A stretch of 64,000 bases of DNA. Source: Micromonospora zamorensis (lineage in GTDB: Bacteria > Actinomycetota > Actinomycetes > Mycobacteriales > Micromonosporaceae). Location of the stretch: contig NZ_LT607755.1 of the NCBI RefSeq assembly GCF_900090275.1, positions 7,031,933 through 7,095,932 of the forward strand, written 5' to 3'. The translations under genes were made by a program, and so were the position numbers. Positions 40,224 to 48,624 of the stretch are shown piece by piece (positions within the stretch are counted from its first letter, which is position 1; every line of letters starts with the position of its first letter). The notes beneath the pieces are model-generated. The model saw nothing but the letters and a program-made list of their open reading frames with translations, had not been told where the DNA came from and made no database searches.

Positions 40224-40624
40224 CAACTACGCAGGATCTTGGTTGGCTGCTGGCCAACTTCGCCGACCGGGTGCCCGGTGTCGCTCATGCGGTCGCCGTC
40301 TCGGCCGACGGCCTTCTCCTGGCGTCGTCACGGGACCTGCCGCGCGACCGGGCCGACCAGCTCGCCGCGATCTCCTCGGGTCTGGTCAGCCTGACCCAGG
40401 GGGCAGCCCGCTGCTTCGAGGGAGGCGCGGTGTTGCAGACCGTCGTGGAGATGGACAATGGCTTCCTGTTCCTGATGTCCATCTCGGATGGGTCGTCCTT
40501 CGCCGTGCTGGCCGCCCGCAGCTCTGACGTGGGCCAGGTCGGCTACGAGATGGCGCTGCTGGTCGACCGGGTGGGCGACGCACTGACTCCGCAGCCGCGT
40601 GCGGCTGCGGGCATGCTGGGCTGA
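40220..40624 (+). CDS. cvnB: CvnB: roadblock/LC7-domain protein
   Basis: A 134-residue roadblock/LC7 (MglB-like) protein: [31 protein letters not shown] and then [19 protein letters not shown]. Roadblock proteins dimerise and act as regulators of small GTPases; here the partner would be CvnD. The ATG overlaps the cvnA stop (ATGA), typical of conservon operons. Confidence 0.93.
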   Translation: MTTTQDLGWLLANFADRVPGVAHAVAVSADGLLLASSRDLPRDRADQLAAISSGLVSLTQGAARCFEGGAVLQTVVEMDNGFLFLMSISDGSSFAVLAARSSDVGQVGYEMALLVDRVGDALTPQPRAAAGMLG

Positions 40625-40725
40625 CGCCCCGCCGCTGATCGTGAGGTCGGCACCAACGCAACAACGACAACGACGGGCTTCACCGGTGGGAGCCGGTAAC
40701 GGGTACGAAGGAGGTGAGCGGCGAG

Positions 40726-41100
40726 ATGGCCGATCGTGACGAACCGACCGGAGCGTTGGTCCGTCCATACGCCGTGACCCGTGGCCGTACCCGTCCCCGG
40801 CTCGACATCGCGCTGGAGGCGCTCGTCGAGACGACGGTGCGCGGCCGCACCGCTGCCAGTGGCAACGGTGGTGGCCGCGAACACCAGTACATCGCCGCGC
40901 TGTGTGACGGACGCGTGCAATCGCTCGCGGAGATCGCGGCGCGGCTGCAGCTCCCGCTCGGTGTGGCCCGGGTGCTCATCGCCGACATGGCGACGGACGG
41001 CCTGGTCGCGGTCCACGAGCCGACCATCCTGGACGACTCCGACGACGCGGTGGGCACTGAACTGCTGGAGAGGGTGCTGAGTGGACTTCGCAGGCTCTGA
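40726..41100 (+). CDS. cvnC: CvnC: DUF742 protein
   Basis: A 124-residue DUF742 protein beginning MADRDEPTGALVRPYAVTRG with a winged-helix-like body (VQSLAEIAARLQLPLGVARVLIADMATDGLV). I choose ATG 40726, 11 bases after a near-perfect GAAGGAGGTGA (40707-40717). The GTG at 40714 lies inside that ribosome site. Its role in conservons is not known beyond complex formation. Confidence 0.9.
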   Translation: MADRDEPTGALVRPYAVTRGRTRPRLDIALEALVETTVRGRTAASGNGGGREHQYIAALCDGRVQSLAEIAARLQLPLGVARVLIADMATDGLVAVHEPTILDDSDDAVGTELLERVLSGLRRL

Positions 41101-41695
41101 CATGTCGCACCGCCCGCCGAACCCGAGCGGCCGCGTGACGTCGGCGAAGATCGTTATCGCCGGTGGATTCGGCGTCGGTAAGACGACGCTGGTCGGCTCG
41201 GTCTCGGAGATCACGCCGCTGACCACCGAGGCCATCATGACCTCCGCTGGCGTGGGCGTCGACGATACCCGGCAGGTGCCGGGCAAGACGACGACCACGG
41301 TGGCCATGGACTTCGGCCGGATCTCGATCGACCGTGACCTGATCCTGTACCTGTTCGGTACGCCGGGTCAGACCCGATTCTGGTTCATGTGGGACGAACT
41401 GGTTCGGGGTGCGATCGGCGCGGTCGTGCTGGTGGACACTCGCCGGCTGGCCGACTGCTTCGCGGCGATCGACTTCTTCGAGCACCGACGCCTCCCGTAC
41501 CTGGTGGCGATCAACTGCTTCGACGGGATGCAGTACCACGACCCGCAGGACGTTCGGGACGCCTTGGCGATCTCGAGCGACGTGCCGGTGGTGGCCTGCG
41601 ACGCCCGTAACCGGGAGTCGACGAAGCACGTGCTGATCTCGCTGGTCGAGTACGTGCTCACCATGCGCCGTACGCGCGCCGTCGCCCCGGCCTGA
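41081..41695 (+). CDS. cvnD: CvnD: ATP/GTP-binding small GTPase
   Basis: A 204-residue GTPase of the conservon family, with P-loop GGFGVGKTTLVGSVSEI at residue 27, switch region DFGRISIDRDLILYLFGTPGQTRF and NCFDGMQYHDPQDVRDAL. It overlaps cvnC by 20 bases. It is expected to cycle on the membrane under control of CvnA/CvnB, like MglA-type GTPases. No cytochrome P450 (CvnE) follows, so the operon is the four-gene form. Confidence 0.93.
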   Translation: MDFAGSDMSHRPPNPSGRVTSAKIVIAGGFGVGKTTLVGSVSEITPLTTEAIMTSAGVGVDDTRQVPGKTTTTVAMDFGRISIDRDLILYLFGTPGQTRFWFMWDELVRGAIGAVVLVDTRRLADCFAAIDFFEHRRLPYLVAINCFDGMQYHDPQDVRDALAISSDVPVVACDARNRESTKHVLISLVEYVLTMRRTRAVAPA

Positions 41696-41882
41696 TCGGG
41701 ACGCCGCACCCCGGTGGTGGCTCAGGCCGCCACCGGGAGCACTACCCTGCTCGCCGACGCCCCTACGTCGGCGCGCGCTCTACGCCGTCTCCTGAGGCCC
41801 TGGAAGCCACCGGCCCCCGCACCCTGGGCCGTTGAGCTGCGGGCTTCGAGAGGCGGCGTTGCCGCGTCCAGGGGCACGTCTG

Positions 41883-41932
41883 CACACGCGACAGCGCCCT
41901 CAGTCAGCTGACTGAGGGCGCTGTCGCGTGTG
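41883..41932. terminator. Perfect 50-bp palindrome between convergent operons
   Basis: Two 25-base arms (left beginning CACACGCGACAGC at 41883, centre CAGTCAG/CTGACTG at 41907/41908) are exactly complementary with no loop. The element lies between cvnD and the minus-strand gene ending at 41940. It is most simply a bidirectional terminator; protein binding is possible. Confidence 0.75.
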
Positions 41933-41939
41933 ACGAGGG

Positions 41940-44486
41940 TCAGGACTGGTAACCGGCGGAGCGGTACTCGTACTCCCGGTCGTCGTCGCGGTCGCCGTGG
42001 TCCCGGCTGAAGTCCCAGCCACCGGCCGCCTCGCGGCCGGGTCGACCACCCACCGCGAAACCGCCGATCTCCTGGCCGCGACGCCAACCACGGAAGTAGC
42101 CGGTGGTGTTCTCCGCGAGGCTTGCCGCATCGCGCACTATCCGCAATGGACGCTCCTCGCGCAGCGGGGAACCAGGGACCAGGTTGGCCTGAGGCACGCG
42201 CTTCGGCAGCCCGGCGTTGGTCTCGGCGCCGACCGCGGGGCGGGCGGCCTGCTCTGCGGCCTGCCAGCCGGTGTCGGCCGTGGTCGACCAGTCCAGGTCG
42301 GACTCCTCGGCCTGGCCGACGAACCAGGCCGACTTGGCCTGCGCGAAGATCAGCAGGTCGCCGTCACCCTCGTCGGCGACCGGTGGCGGACGGTGCTCGA
42401 CCGGCGGCGTCCGGCGCTCCAACGGAGGGGTCCGGCGCTCCATCGGCGGCGTCCGCTGCTCCAGCGAGGGCGTGCGAGGCTCCAATGAGGGCGTGCGAGG
42501 CTCCAGCGAGGGCGTCCGGTGCTCCATCGGCGGCGGCGGACGGTGCTCGGTGGCACGGTCGGGCCGAGCGGCCGGTCGGCCGCCGCGAGCGGCCAACTCC
42601 CGGTCGACCAACCGCAGCGGCGGGGTCTCCAGGTGCGCGTCCGCAGACGGGTTGAGCCCCTCGCGCAGCGCCCGGTCGGCCAGTGGCGGTGGCTCCACCA
42701 GTCGCAGCATGGGCGGCTCCTGCGGCAGGTCGTCCGCCAACCAGGGCGGGGTGACCCGACCGTCGGCCCGACCCGGGTCGGTCGGGGCCTCGATGCCGCG
42801 GCTGCCACCGTACGGGTAGGCCACCGGGTTGTTCGGCGAGCTGTCGGCCGGGTCCTCCGGGCTGTTGACCAGCGGCCAGTTGGCGCGGGAACCGGGGGGT
42901 GCGGCGGCCTCCTGGCCAGGACGGGGGATCGGCACCGGGATGCTGAGATCGGTGGCGCTGAACCCGCCCGTGGGTGGCTCGTCCACCGGGCGTTGCAGAT
43001 GGCTCGGCCGGGGCTCGCCGTTCGTCTTGGGGCGGGGAGGAATGACCGTCCGCTGCCGTTCGGCCCGCGCGTTGTTGATCGCGGCGGTGGTCAGCGTCGG
43101 CCGGAACGGCTCGCCCGCCTCGGCCGGAGGCACCATGCCGCGCTGTGCCGGTGCGATCGGGGTGATCCCGGGCGGCGGGGGCGGCGGCGAGGAGACCGGT
43201 CGGTTGGTCGGACCGTCGATCCGGCTGGGCGCCGGCTCGGCGCGGCCGGGAAGCGTGGACGACGGCGGCTTGGCCATGGCGGCCGGGGCCATCGGTGCGG
43301 GCGCGACCGGCGGCGGCGTGACCGGAGCCGGGGCGACCGGGGGCGGCCCGAGTGGGCGGGGCGACGCGAGCGGCGCGTTACCGGGGATCGGCTCGGGGCG
43401 GCTGCGTCGCCCGACGGCGGGTGCGGGGTCGGCGGCCGGGGTGGGCCGGAGCGACCGCAGCCCGGCGCCGGTGCCGGCCAGCCCGGTCGGCTCACCGGCT
43501 GGCTCGCCACGGCGGGCGCCGTTGCCGGCCATCCCGGCCAGCTCGCCGACCGACTCGCCACGGCGGGCGGCGGCACGGCGGCCGGGTGCCTGGGCAGGGG
43601 CGGTCACCCGCGAGCCGAGCGCGCTGACCAGGGCCTCACAGCCTGCGTCGCAGGCCCGCACCGAAGCGACGGCCTGGCGGACCGTCTCGGCCACCGCGGA
43701 GGTGAGCGCCCGGTTGACCGCGGCGCGCCGCGGCGTTTCGGAGATGGCGACCCGCAGAGCGGTGACCGCCTCGTTGATCTCGTCGGCGTCGGCCACCCCG
43801 TCGGCGGCGAGGTGCGCGGCGATGGCGTCCGCCGCGACCGACACCTCGCGGCCCCGGGCGACGGTGCCGCCGAGCATGCCCGGCTCGGGCAGCGCGTCCA
43901 GCACCGCCAGCGAGACCGGCTCGGCCGGGTCCGGGTATGCACGCAGAGCTGCCGGGTAGAGCTCGCGCAGGACCTCGCGCAGGGCCACGGCGGCGGAGTG
44001 TCGGCCGGTGGCCAGCGCGGCGTGCGCGGCGAGCACCTGCTTGTAGCCGGCGAGATCCCGGGGTGCCGGCAGGGTGACCGCGGAGAGCGCGCCCGCCTGC
44101 AACGCGCGGGCCAGGCCGACGGCCCGTCGTTCGGCCGGAGGCGACTGCATCTCCTCCAGGGAGTCGTCGTCGGCGAACCGCTCGGCGAAGTCGTCCACCG
44201 AGTCGTCGTCGGCGATCGCCAGGGGCCGACCCGCCGCGCTCAACAGCGAGATGACCGTGTGGTCGTCGCTGTCGGCGGCGATGGCCGCACCGCTCGGCCC
44301 GCCCGACCGCTCCACGAGCAGCGCGACGAGCTGGGCGTAGCCAGCGGCCTCGTCGCTGATCTCGCAGACATGCAGCAGACGGCCTGCGTCGTCGACCACA
44401 GCGGACGTCAGCGTCGATCCGGCGGAGGCCGGTCGGTCAGCCGGATCCGCCGAGGCCAGACCGCAGTAAACGCGCACGAGCGCCAC
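41940..44486 (-). CDS. IS110-transposase-like domain fused to a conservon-type C-terminal module
   Basis: An 848-residue protein. Residues 1 to about 280 look like a degenerate IS110-family DEDD transposase: an RNase-H-like start (RVYCGLASADP, AVVDDAGRLLHVCEISDE), ALREVLRELYPAALRAYPD at 169-187, then LAVLDALPEPG. The catalytic Asp (GLDV/GIDV in active enzymes) is replaced by Ala, so activity is unlikely. Residues 290-700 are Pro-rich and disordered with RTPSLEP-like repeats. Residues 719-806 (SAWF, GLPKRVPQANLVPG at 759) match the CvnA tail. The GTG start follows GGGAGGAGG by eight bases. Assignment of the N-domain is inference. Confidence 0.7.
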   Translation of the reverse strand: MALVRVYCGLASADPADRPASAGSTLTSAVVDDAGRLLHVCEISDEAAGYAQLVALLVERSGGPSGAAIAADSDDHTVISLLSAAGRPLAIADDDSVDDFAERFADDDSLEEMQSPPAERRAVGLARALQAGALSAVTLPAPRDLAGYKQVLAAHAALATGRHSAAVALREVLRELYPAALRAYPDPAEPVSLAVLDALPEPGMLGGTVARGREVSVAADAIAAHLAADGVADADEINEAVTALRVAISETPRRAAVNRALTSAVAETVRQAVASVRACDAGCEALVSALGSRVTAPAQAPGRRAAARRGESVGELAGMAGNGARRGEPAGEPTGLAGTGAGLRSLRPTPAADPAPAVGRRSRPEPIPGNAPLASPRPLGPPPVAPAPVTPPPVAPAPMAPAAMAKPPSSTLPGRAEPAPSRIDGPTNRPVSSPPPPPPGITPIAPAQRGMVPPAEAGEPFRPTLTTAAINNARAERQRTVIPPRPKTNGEPRPSHLQRPVDEPPTGGFSATDLSIPVPIPRPGQEAAAPPGSRANWPLVNSPEDPADSSPNNPVAYPYGGSRGIEAPTDPGRADGRVTPPWLADDLPQEPPMLRLVEPPPLADRALREGLNPSADAHLETPPLRLVDRELAARGGRPAARPDRATEHRPPPPMEHRTPSLEPRTPSLEPRTPSLEQRTPPMERRTPPLERRTPPVEHRPPPVADEGDGDLLIFAQAKSAWFVGQAEESDLDWSTTADTGWQAAEQAARPAVGAETNAGLPKRVPQANLVPGSPLREERPLRIVRDAASLAENTTGYFRGWRRGQEIGGFAVGGRPGREAAGGWDFSRDHGDRDDDREYEYRSAGYQS
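42375..42545 (-). repeat. RTPSLEP-type 21-bp coding repeats
   Basis: About eight tandem 21-base units encode variants of (H/P/R)RTP(S/P)(L/M/V)E in the 848-residue protein. They are imperfect but clearly in register. Confidence 0.8.
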
Positions 44487-44549
44487 GGCGTCGTCCTCCT
44501 CCCGGGACAGGTCTTTCCTCTGCCAGCAACTGATGCTCCCCGGTACGGG

Positions 44550-45476
44550 TCAGTCGCGCCAGTCCACCACCGCAGAGATCTTGCCGACAATGGTGCGCCA
44601 ACCCAAACTCGCGGTCTGCGCACCGATCTTCTTCAGCCGCCGCCGACCCATGAAAGCGCCGATCCCACCGTTGGCGGTGGCACGCAGCGCCTCGTCCAGG
44701 TCGTCGAGGCTGGAGCCGGCGGAGAGCATGTCGAGTACCGCAGGCAGCCGCAATGCGTACGAGAGGTCACGCGCGACCTCGCCGGCCTCGATCAGCAGGG
44801 TCGAATCCCAGGAGTCGTGCCCGCCGCGCAGGTTCTCCACGACGAGGTCGAGCTCGTAGGTGTCCTCGTCGAGGGGCGCGATATCCGCGGGCTCCACCCG
44901 TTCGGACAATTCATTCCAGCTGTCCAGTTGGGACAGATCGTTTGGCGCACCGGACCGGATGAAACTGACCAACGACTCGGGGGTCTTGAACAGCAGCAGC
45001 TTGCCCTGGTTGCTGAGGAAGACCGGCACCTCCTCGTCGTCCGCCTCGTCCGTGGCGTCCTCGTCGGCCTCGGCCTCGTCGTCGGCCGCGTCGGTGTCGG
45101 TGGCGCCGTCGCGTCGGCGGCGCTTCGACTCGTCCTCGTCGTCGGCGAACTCCTCGGCCAGGTCCTCGTCGAGGATGACGACGGTCTCGTCGTCCTCTTC
45201 CTCCTCGATCACCTGACGTCGGGCGAGGAACGGGTCGTCCAGGTCGCGCTCGGTCACGTCGGTCGGGGTCAGCGAGCTGGCCGGCCGGTATGCCCGCAGC
45301 GTGAAGCCGGTGCCGGCGGGCAGGGCGATCTCCACCGGGTCGATGCGCAGCTCGTCCCAGAGTGCACGGTCGACCGAGGCCGAGGGGCCGTCGGTCTCAT
45401 CTGGCTCGACCGCGCCGGTGGTGTCGTCGAGCTCGGGCTCGTCGGCGTCGGGCCGTTGGGGCGACTGGCGGGCCAC
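44550..45476 (-). CDS. Conserved hypothetical protein with acidic central region
   Basis: A 308-residue soluble protein. It has a conserved N-domain (DRALWDELRIDPVEIALPAG), then a highly acidic, low-complexity segment rich in Asp/Glu with an RRRR island (about residues 95-155). The folded C-domain includes VPVFLSNQGKLLLFKTPESL, WNELSERVEPADIAPLDED and MGRRRLKKIGAQTASLGWRTIVG. Some relatives carry primosome-like database names, but I cannot support a function. GTG at 45474-45476 has GGAGG five bases upstream. A -10-like TAGGGT lies at 45546-45551. It precedes the transposase-like gene by 63 bases, probably in one operon. Confidence 0.7.
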   Translation of the reverse strand: MARQSPQRPDADEPELDDTTGAVEPDETDGPSASVDRALWDELRIDPVEIALPAGTGFTLRAYRPASSLTPTDVTERDLDDPFLARRQVIEEEEDDETVVILDEDLAEEFADDEDESKRRRRDGATDTDAADDEAEADEDATDEADDEEVPVFLSNQGKLLLFKTPESLVSFIRSGAPNDLSQLDSWNELSERVEPADIAPLDEDTYELDLVVENLRGGHDSWDSTLLIEAGEVARDLSYALRLPAVLDMLSAGSSLDDLDEALRATANGGIGAFMGRRRLKKIGAQTASLGWRTIVGKISAVVDWRD

Positions 45477-45655
45477 GCTGACCTCCGTGTGCTTCGGGTT
45501 GCCCACCCGCCGGGGTCTCTGACCGGCGAGTGACTCTGGGCACATACCCTAGTCGGCGGCCCTGGGTGACCGATGCCCGCACCCCGGTGGCCGGCTGGCG
45601 CACGGATTCGACCTGCTGGTGGTGGGCGCTGGCGATCTGACCGTTCGACAAGTAG

Positions 45656-45665
45656 CGTAGCTACG
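45656..45665. promoter_or_regulatory. CGTAGCTACG palindrome at the padR start
   Basis: A perfect 10-bp palindrome lies one base before the padR ATG. TAGCGT at 45653-45658 would be the -10 box of a leaderless transcript starting at the ATG, so binding of PadR here could give tight autorepression. Confidence 0.45.
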
Positions 45666-45666
45666 T

Positions 45667-46008
45667 ATGAAGGCCCAGGCGTTGCACGGCCATCTCGACG
45701 CTCTGCTGCTCGCCGTTCTCGAACAGGGCGCGCTGCACGGCTACGCCATCATCGAGGCGTTGCGCGCGCGCAGCGACGGCACTCTGGATCTGCCTACCGG
45801 CACCATCTATCCGGCGTTGCGTCGGCTGGAACGCGCCGGGCACGTGGCGAGCACCTGGAGCACCGTCAACGGCAGGGAACGACGGACGTACGAGCTCACC
45901 GATTCCGGCCGGGGAGCGTTGGCCGGGGAGCGCGCGGGTTGGCGCGACTTCCAGCTGACCGTCGGCCGGTTCCTCGACCCCGGCAGCCCGCCCACCACCC
46001 CGGCCTGA
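45667..46008 (+). CDS. PadR-family transcriptional regulator
   Basis: A 113-residue winged-helix regulator: GHLDALLLAVLEQGALHGYAIIEALRARS, then TGTIYPALRRLERAGHVAS and RRTYELTDSGRGAL, the full PadR signature. It is convergent with a permease-prefix-domain membrane protein, a common regulator/target pair. No ribosome site is present upstream, in keeping with a leaderless mRNA. Confidence 0.92.
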   Translation: MKAQALHGHLDALLLAVLEQGALHGYAIIEALRARSDGTLDLPTGTIYPALRRLERAGHVASTWSTVNGRERRTYELTDSGRGALAGERAGWRDFQLTVGRFLDPGSPPTTPA

Positions 46009-46044
46009 CCCCGGTCGAGCTGGCGACCACCGGCGGGACCGGGG
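46009..46044. terminator. Bidirectional hairpin after padR
   Basis: CCCCGGTC (46009-46016) pairs with GACCGGGG (46037-46044) immediately after the padR stop and before the end of the convergent membrane protein gene. Confidence 0.5.
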
Positions 46045-46059
46045 CACCGGCGACGTGGC

Positions 46060-46764
46060 TCAGTGGGCCACGCTGGTGAGCGACTCCGCTCGGCGGGCGG
46101 TGGCCTGCAGCCAGCCGCGCACCGCACGGGCCAGCGAGAAGTACGCGCCGCCCACCAGCACCGCACCGATGATCATCGGTGGCCAGCGCAGCGCGTCGTC
46201 CCAGAGAGTCATCGACCAGGCGAACAGGGCGCAGCCGGCGATCATGGCGAGAGCAAGCATGGCGGTCAGGCCGGCGCCCACCGCGCGTTGCACCAGGGCC
46301 AGACCCGGACGTGTCGAACGGGCGCTCGCCGCGACCACCAGCAGACCGGCCACCGCGAGCAGCAGCGAACCCATCCAGATCCAGTCGACCGAGCTGGCGA
46401 GCAGCTGGTAGCCGGCCGGTGGACGGGGGCCGCTGCTCCAGCTCGACCCCCGCCAGGTCAGATCCCCGGCGACCACCCCGACCCCGGCGATCGCCAGCAT
46501 CCGCAGGGAGAGCCCGCGCAGAGCGCCCACCGCCAGCTCGGCCTGCCAGGAGGGAAGGACCTGCGCCGGCGAGCCGAACTCGACCACGGCCCGGCGCTGC
46601 GCCTCCGTGGACGGCACACCGCTCTCCCGGTACGCCTCCACGGCGTCCAACAGCCCGTGCCGGGCCTCGGTGAGCAGGTCGGACTTGAGTCGCGCCGGCC
46701 CCTGCAACCGGGCGGCCAACTCCCGCAGGTGCTCGTCGACCAACACGTCCTCACGGTGCGGCAT
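46060..46764 (-). CDS. Permease-prefix-domain membrane protein
   Basis: A 234-residue protein. The N-terminal ~75 residues match the permease prefix domain (LRELAARLQGPARLKSDLLTEARHGLLDAVEAY, AVVEFGSPAQVLPSWQAELA), followed by four to five hydrophobic helices. These proteins nearly always sit beside a PadR regulator, as here. Biochemical role is unknown; by association it may act in envelope stress. Confidence 0.8.
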   Translation of the reverse strand: MPHREDVLVDEHLRELAARLQGPARLKSDLLTEARHGLLDAVEAYRESGVPSTEAQRRAVVEFGSPAQVLPSWQAELAVGALRGLSLRMLAIAGVGVVAGDLTWRGSSWSSGPRPPAGYQLLASSVDWIWMGSLLLAVAGLLVVAASARSTRPGLALVQRAVGAGLTAMLALAMIAGCALFAWSMTLWDDALRWPPMIIGAVLVGGAYFSLARAVRGWLQATARRAESLTSVAH

Positions 46765-46833
46765 GGCACCACCCTGCCACGGGTCAGGGAGTCCTGACGT
46801 CGGGGAGAACCCTGGTCCGTCCCCGAGCCCCGG

Positions 46834-48624
46834 TCAGGGGGCGAGGGCCAGGTAACCCCGCTCGGCCGCAGCCTGGAGCAGCCACTGGTCCCGGTACCAG
46901 CCCGGGGCGGCGACCAGGTCGGCGTGCCGGCCGCGCTGGATCACCCGGCCGCCGTCGAGGACGACGATCTCGTCCAGCTCGGCCAGCCCGCTGAGCCGGT
47001 GGCTGATCAGCAGCACCGAGTGCCCGGCGGGGGTGGCGGCGAGAGCGGACGCGAGCACCGCGTCGGCGGCGGCCGGATCAAGACCTTCGGTGGGCTCGTC
47101 GAGCACCAGCACCGGCGGCGCGGCGAGCAGGGCCCGCGCGAGCGCCAGCCGCTGCCGCTGGCCACCGGAGAGCTGCCCGCCCTCCTCGCCGACCAGCGTG
47201 TCCCAACCCGCCGGCTGGGCGCGTACCCAGTCCAGCAGGCCCGCGGCGGCGGTGGCCGCCGTCAGTGCCTCCTCGTCGGCCCCGGCCCGCCCGAGCAGCA
47301 GGTTCTCCCGCACCGTGGCGTGAAAGACGTACGCCTCGGCCAGCAGGCCGCCGACCGCCCGCGGCAGTGCCTCCTCGGCGTACGCCGAGAGGTCGTGACC
47401 GTCGAGGGTGACCCGCCCGGACACCGGTTGGACGGTGCCGGTCAGGACGGCGGCCAGGGTGCTCTTGCCGGCGCCGCTCGGGCCGACCACCGCGATCCTC
47501 CGCCCCGGCGGCAGGTCCAGGCTGACGCCGTCGAGGGCGGGTGCCGCACCGGCCCGGTACCGCACTGTCACGTCGACGAAGCGCAGCTCGTGGGGGCCGA
47601 CCAGGTCCGTCATACCGGTCGTGGGCGGGGAAGCCGGCGTGCCGGCGTCCAGCAGGTCGGCCACCCGGGCCAGACCGGGCCGCAACTGCGTCCACTGCCG
47701 GGCCGCCGTGACCAGTGCCAGCGTCACCTCGACGGCGGCCAGCGCGCCGACGGCCAGGACACCCACCAGCACCCCCGACACGTCGGCGGCCAGCGCTGCC
47801 AGCACCACCGCCGCGGCGGTCAGCCCGGCGGTCAGCACCCCGGCCGCGTCCACCGCGAACCCGGTGGCGGCCAGCCGACGTTCCAGGCGGGCCAGCCGGC
47901 GGGCCCGCTGCGCTGCGGCACGCAGTGTGACGTCGGTGGCTCCGAACGCGGCCAGGTCGGCTGCGCCGTGGGTGAGGTCGATCGCGTCGGTGGCCAGTGC
48001 GCCGCGCAGGGGTGCCACCTGGGACGCGCTGCGGCGGGTGACAGCGGTGGCCAGAGCGGGCAGCGCCACTCCGGCGACCAGCAGCCCGACGGCGAGCGCA
48101 CCGGCGGCAGGTGGTGAGATCAGCGCCGCCACGCCGACCGCCAGCACACCGACCAGGGCCGCCGCCGACCCAGGGACCAGCACACGCAGCAGCAGGTCCT
48201 GGACGGCCTCGACGTCGGAGACCAGCCGGCTCAGCACGTCCCCCGACCGGTGCGCGGCGCCACGCCGGGCGGCGAGGGTGGCGAAGACCCGGGCCCGGAC
48301 GTCGGTGATCATGCGGAGCACCGCGTCGTGCCCGGCGAGCCGTTCGGTGTAGCGGAACACGCCACGGCTGATCGCCAGCGCCCGGACAGCGACGATCGCC
48401 ACTGTGAGCCGGTCCAGCGGAGGCTGGCCGGCGGCGCTCATCAACAGCCAGGTGGCGGTGGCCATCAGGGCGAGCCCGGCGAACTCGGTGGCGGCCGCGA
48501 GCAGCCCGGCACCGACCAGCCGACCCAGGTACGGGCGGGCCAGTCGCAGCACGGCGCGCTCGGCGGCGGTCCGCCCGCCCGATGCCACGCCGGCGACCGC
48601 CTCCGGTCCGTGTTCCGTGCTCAT
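46834..48624 (-). CDS. cydC: CydC: thiol ABC exporter subunit
   Basis: A 596-residue half-transporter, the CydC side of the CydDC exporter (glutathione or cysteine efflux, and heme-linked) needed to assemble cytochrome bd. Six helices are followed by the ATPase with Walker A GPSGAGKST, signature LSGGQRQRLALARALL and Walker B PVLVLDEPTEGLDP. The ATG overlaps the cydD stop by four bases. It is the last gene of the cydABDC operon. Confidence 0.93.
   Translation of the reverse strand: MSTEHGPEAVAGVASGGRTAAERAVLRLARPYLGRLVGAGLLAAATEFAGLALMATATWLLMSAAGQPPLDRLTVAIVAVRALAISRGVFRYTERLAGHDAVLRMITDVRARVFATLAARRGAAHRSGDVLSRLVSDVEAVQDLLLRVLVPGSAAALVGVLAVGVAALISPPAAGALAVGLLVAGVALPALATAVTRRSASQVAPLRGALATDAIDLTHGAADLAAFGATDVTLRAAAQRARRLARLERRLAATGFAVDAAGVLTAGLTAAAVVLAALAADVSGVLVGVLAVGALAAVEVTLALVTAARQWTQLRPGLARVADLLDAGTPASPPTTGMTDLVGPHELRFVDVTVRYRAGAAPALDGVSLDLPPGRRIAVVGPSGAGKSTLAAVLTGTVQPVSGRVTLDGHDLSAYAEEALPRAVGGLLAEAYVFHATVRENLLLGRAGADEEALTAATAAAGLLDWVRAQPAGWDTLVGEEGGQLSGGQRQRLALARALLAAPPVLVLDEPTEGLDPAAADAVLASALAATPAGHSVLLISHRLSGLAELDEIVVLDGGRVIQRGRHADLVAAPGWYRDQWLLQAAAERGYLALAP

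Noticed and set aside
41940..44486. An active IS110 insertion sequence
   Set aside because: The protein is too long, lacks catalytic residues, has a non-transposase tail, and no IS ends or target-site features flank it.
42519..45533. A 1004-residue plus-strand frame opposite the 848- and 308-residue genes
   Set aside because: Gly/Arg-rich antisense reading with no ribosome site. The minus-strand genes have good starts and recognisable modules.
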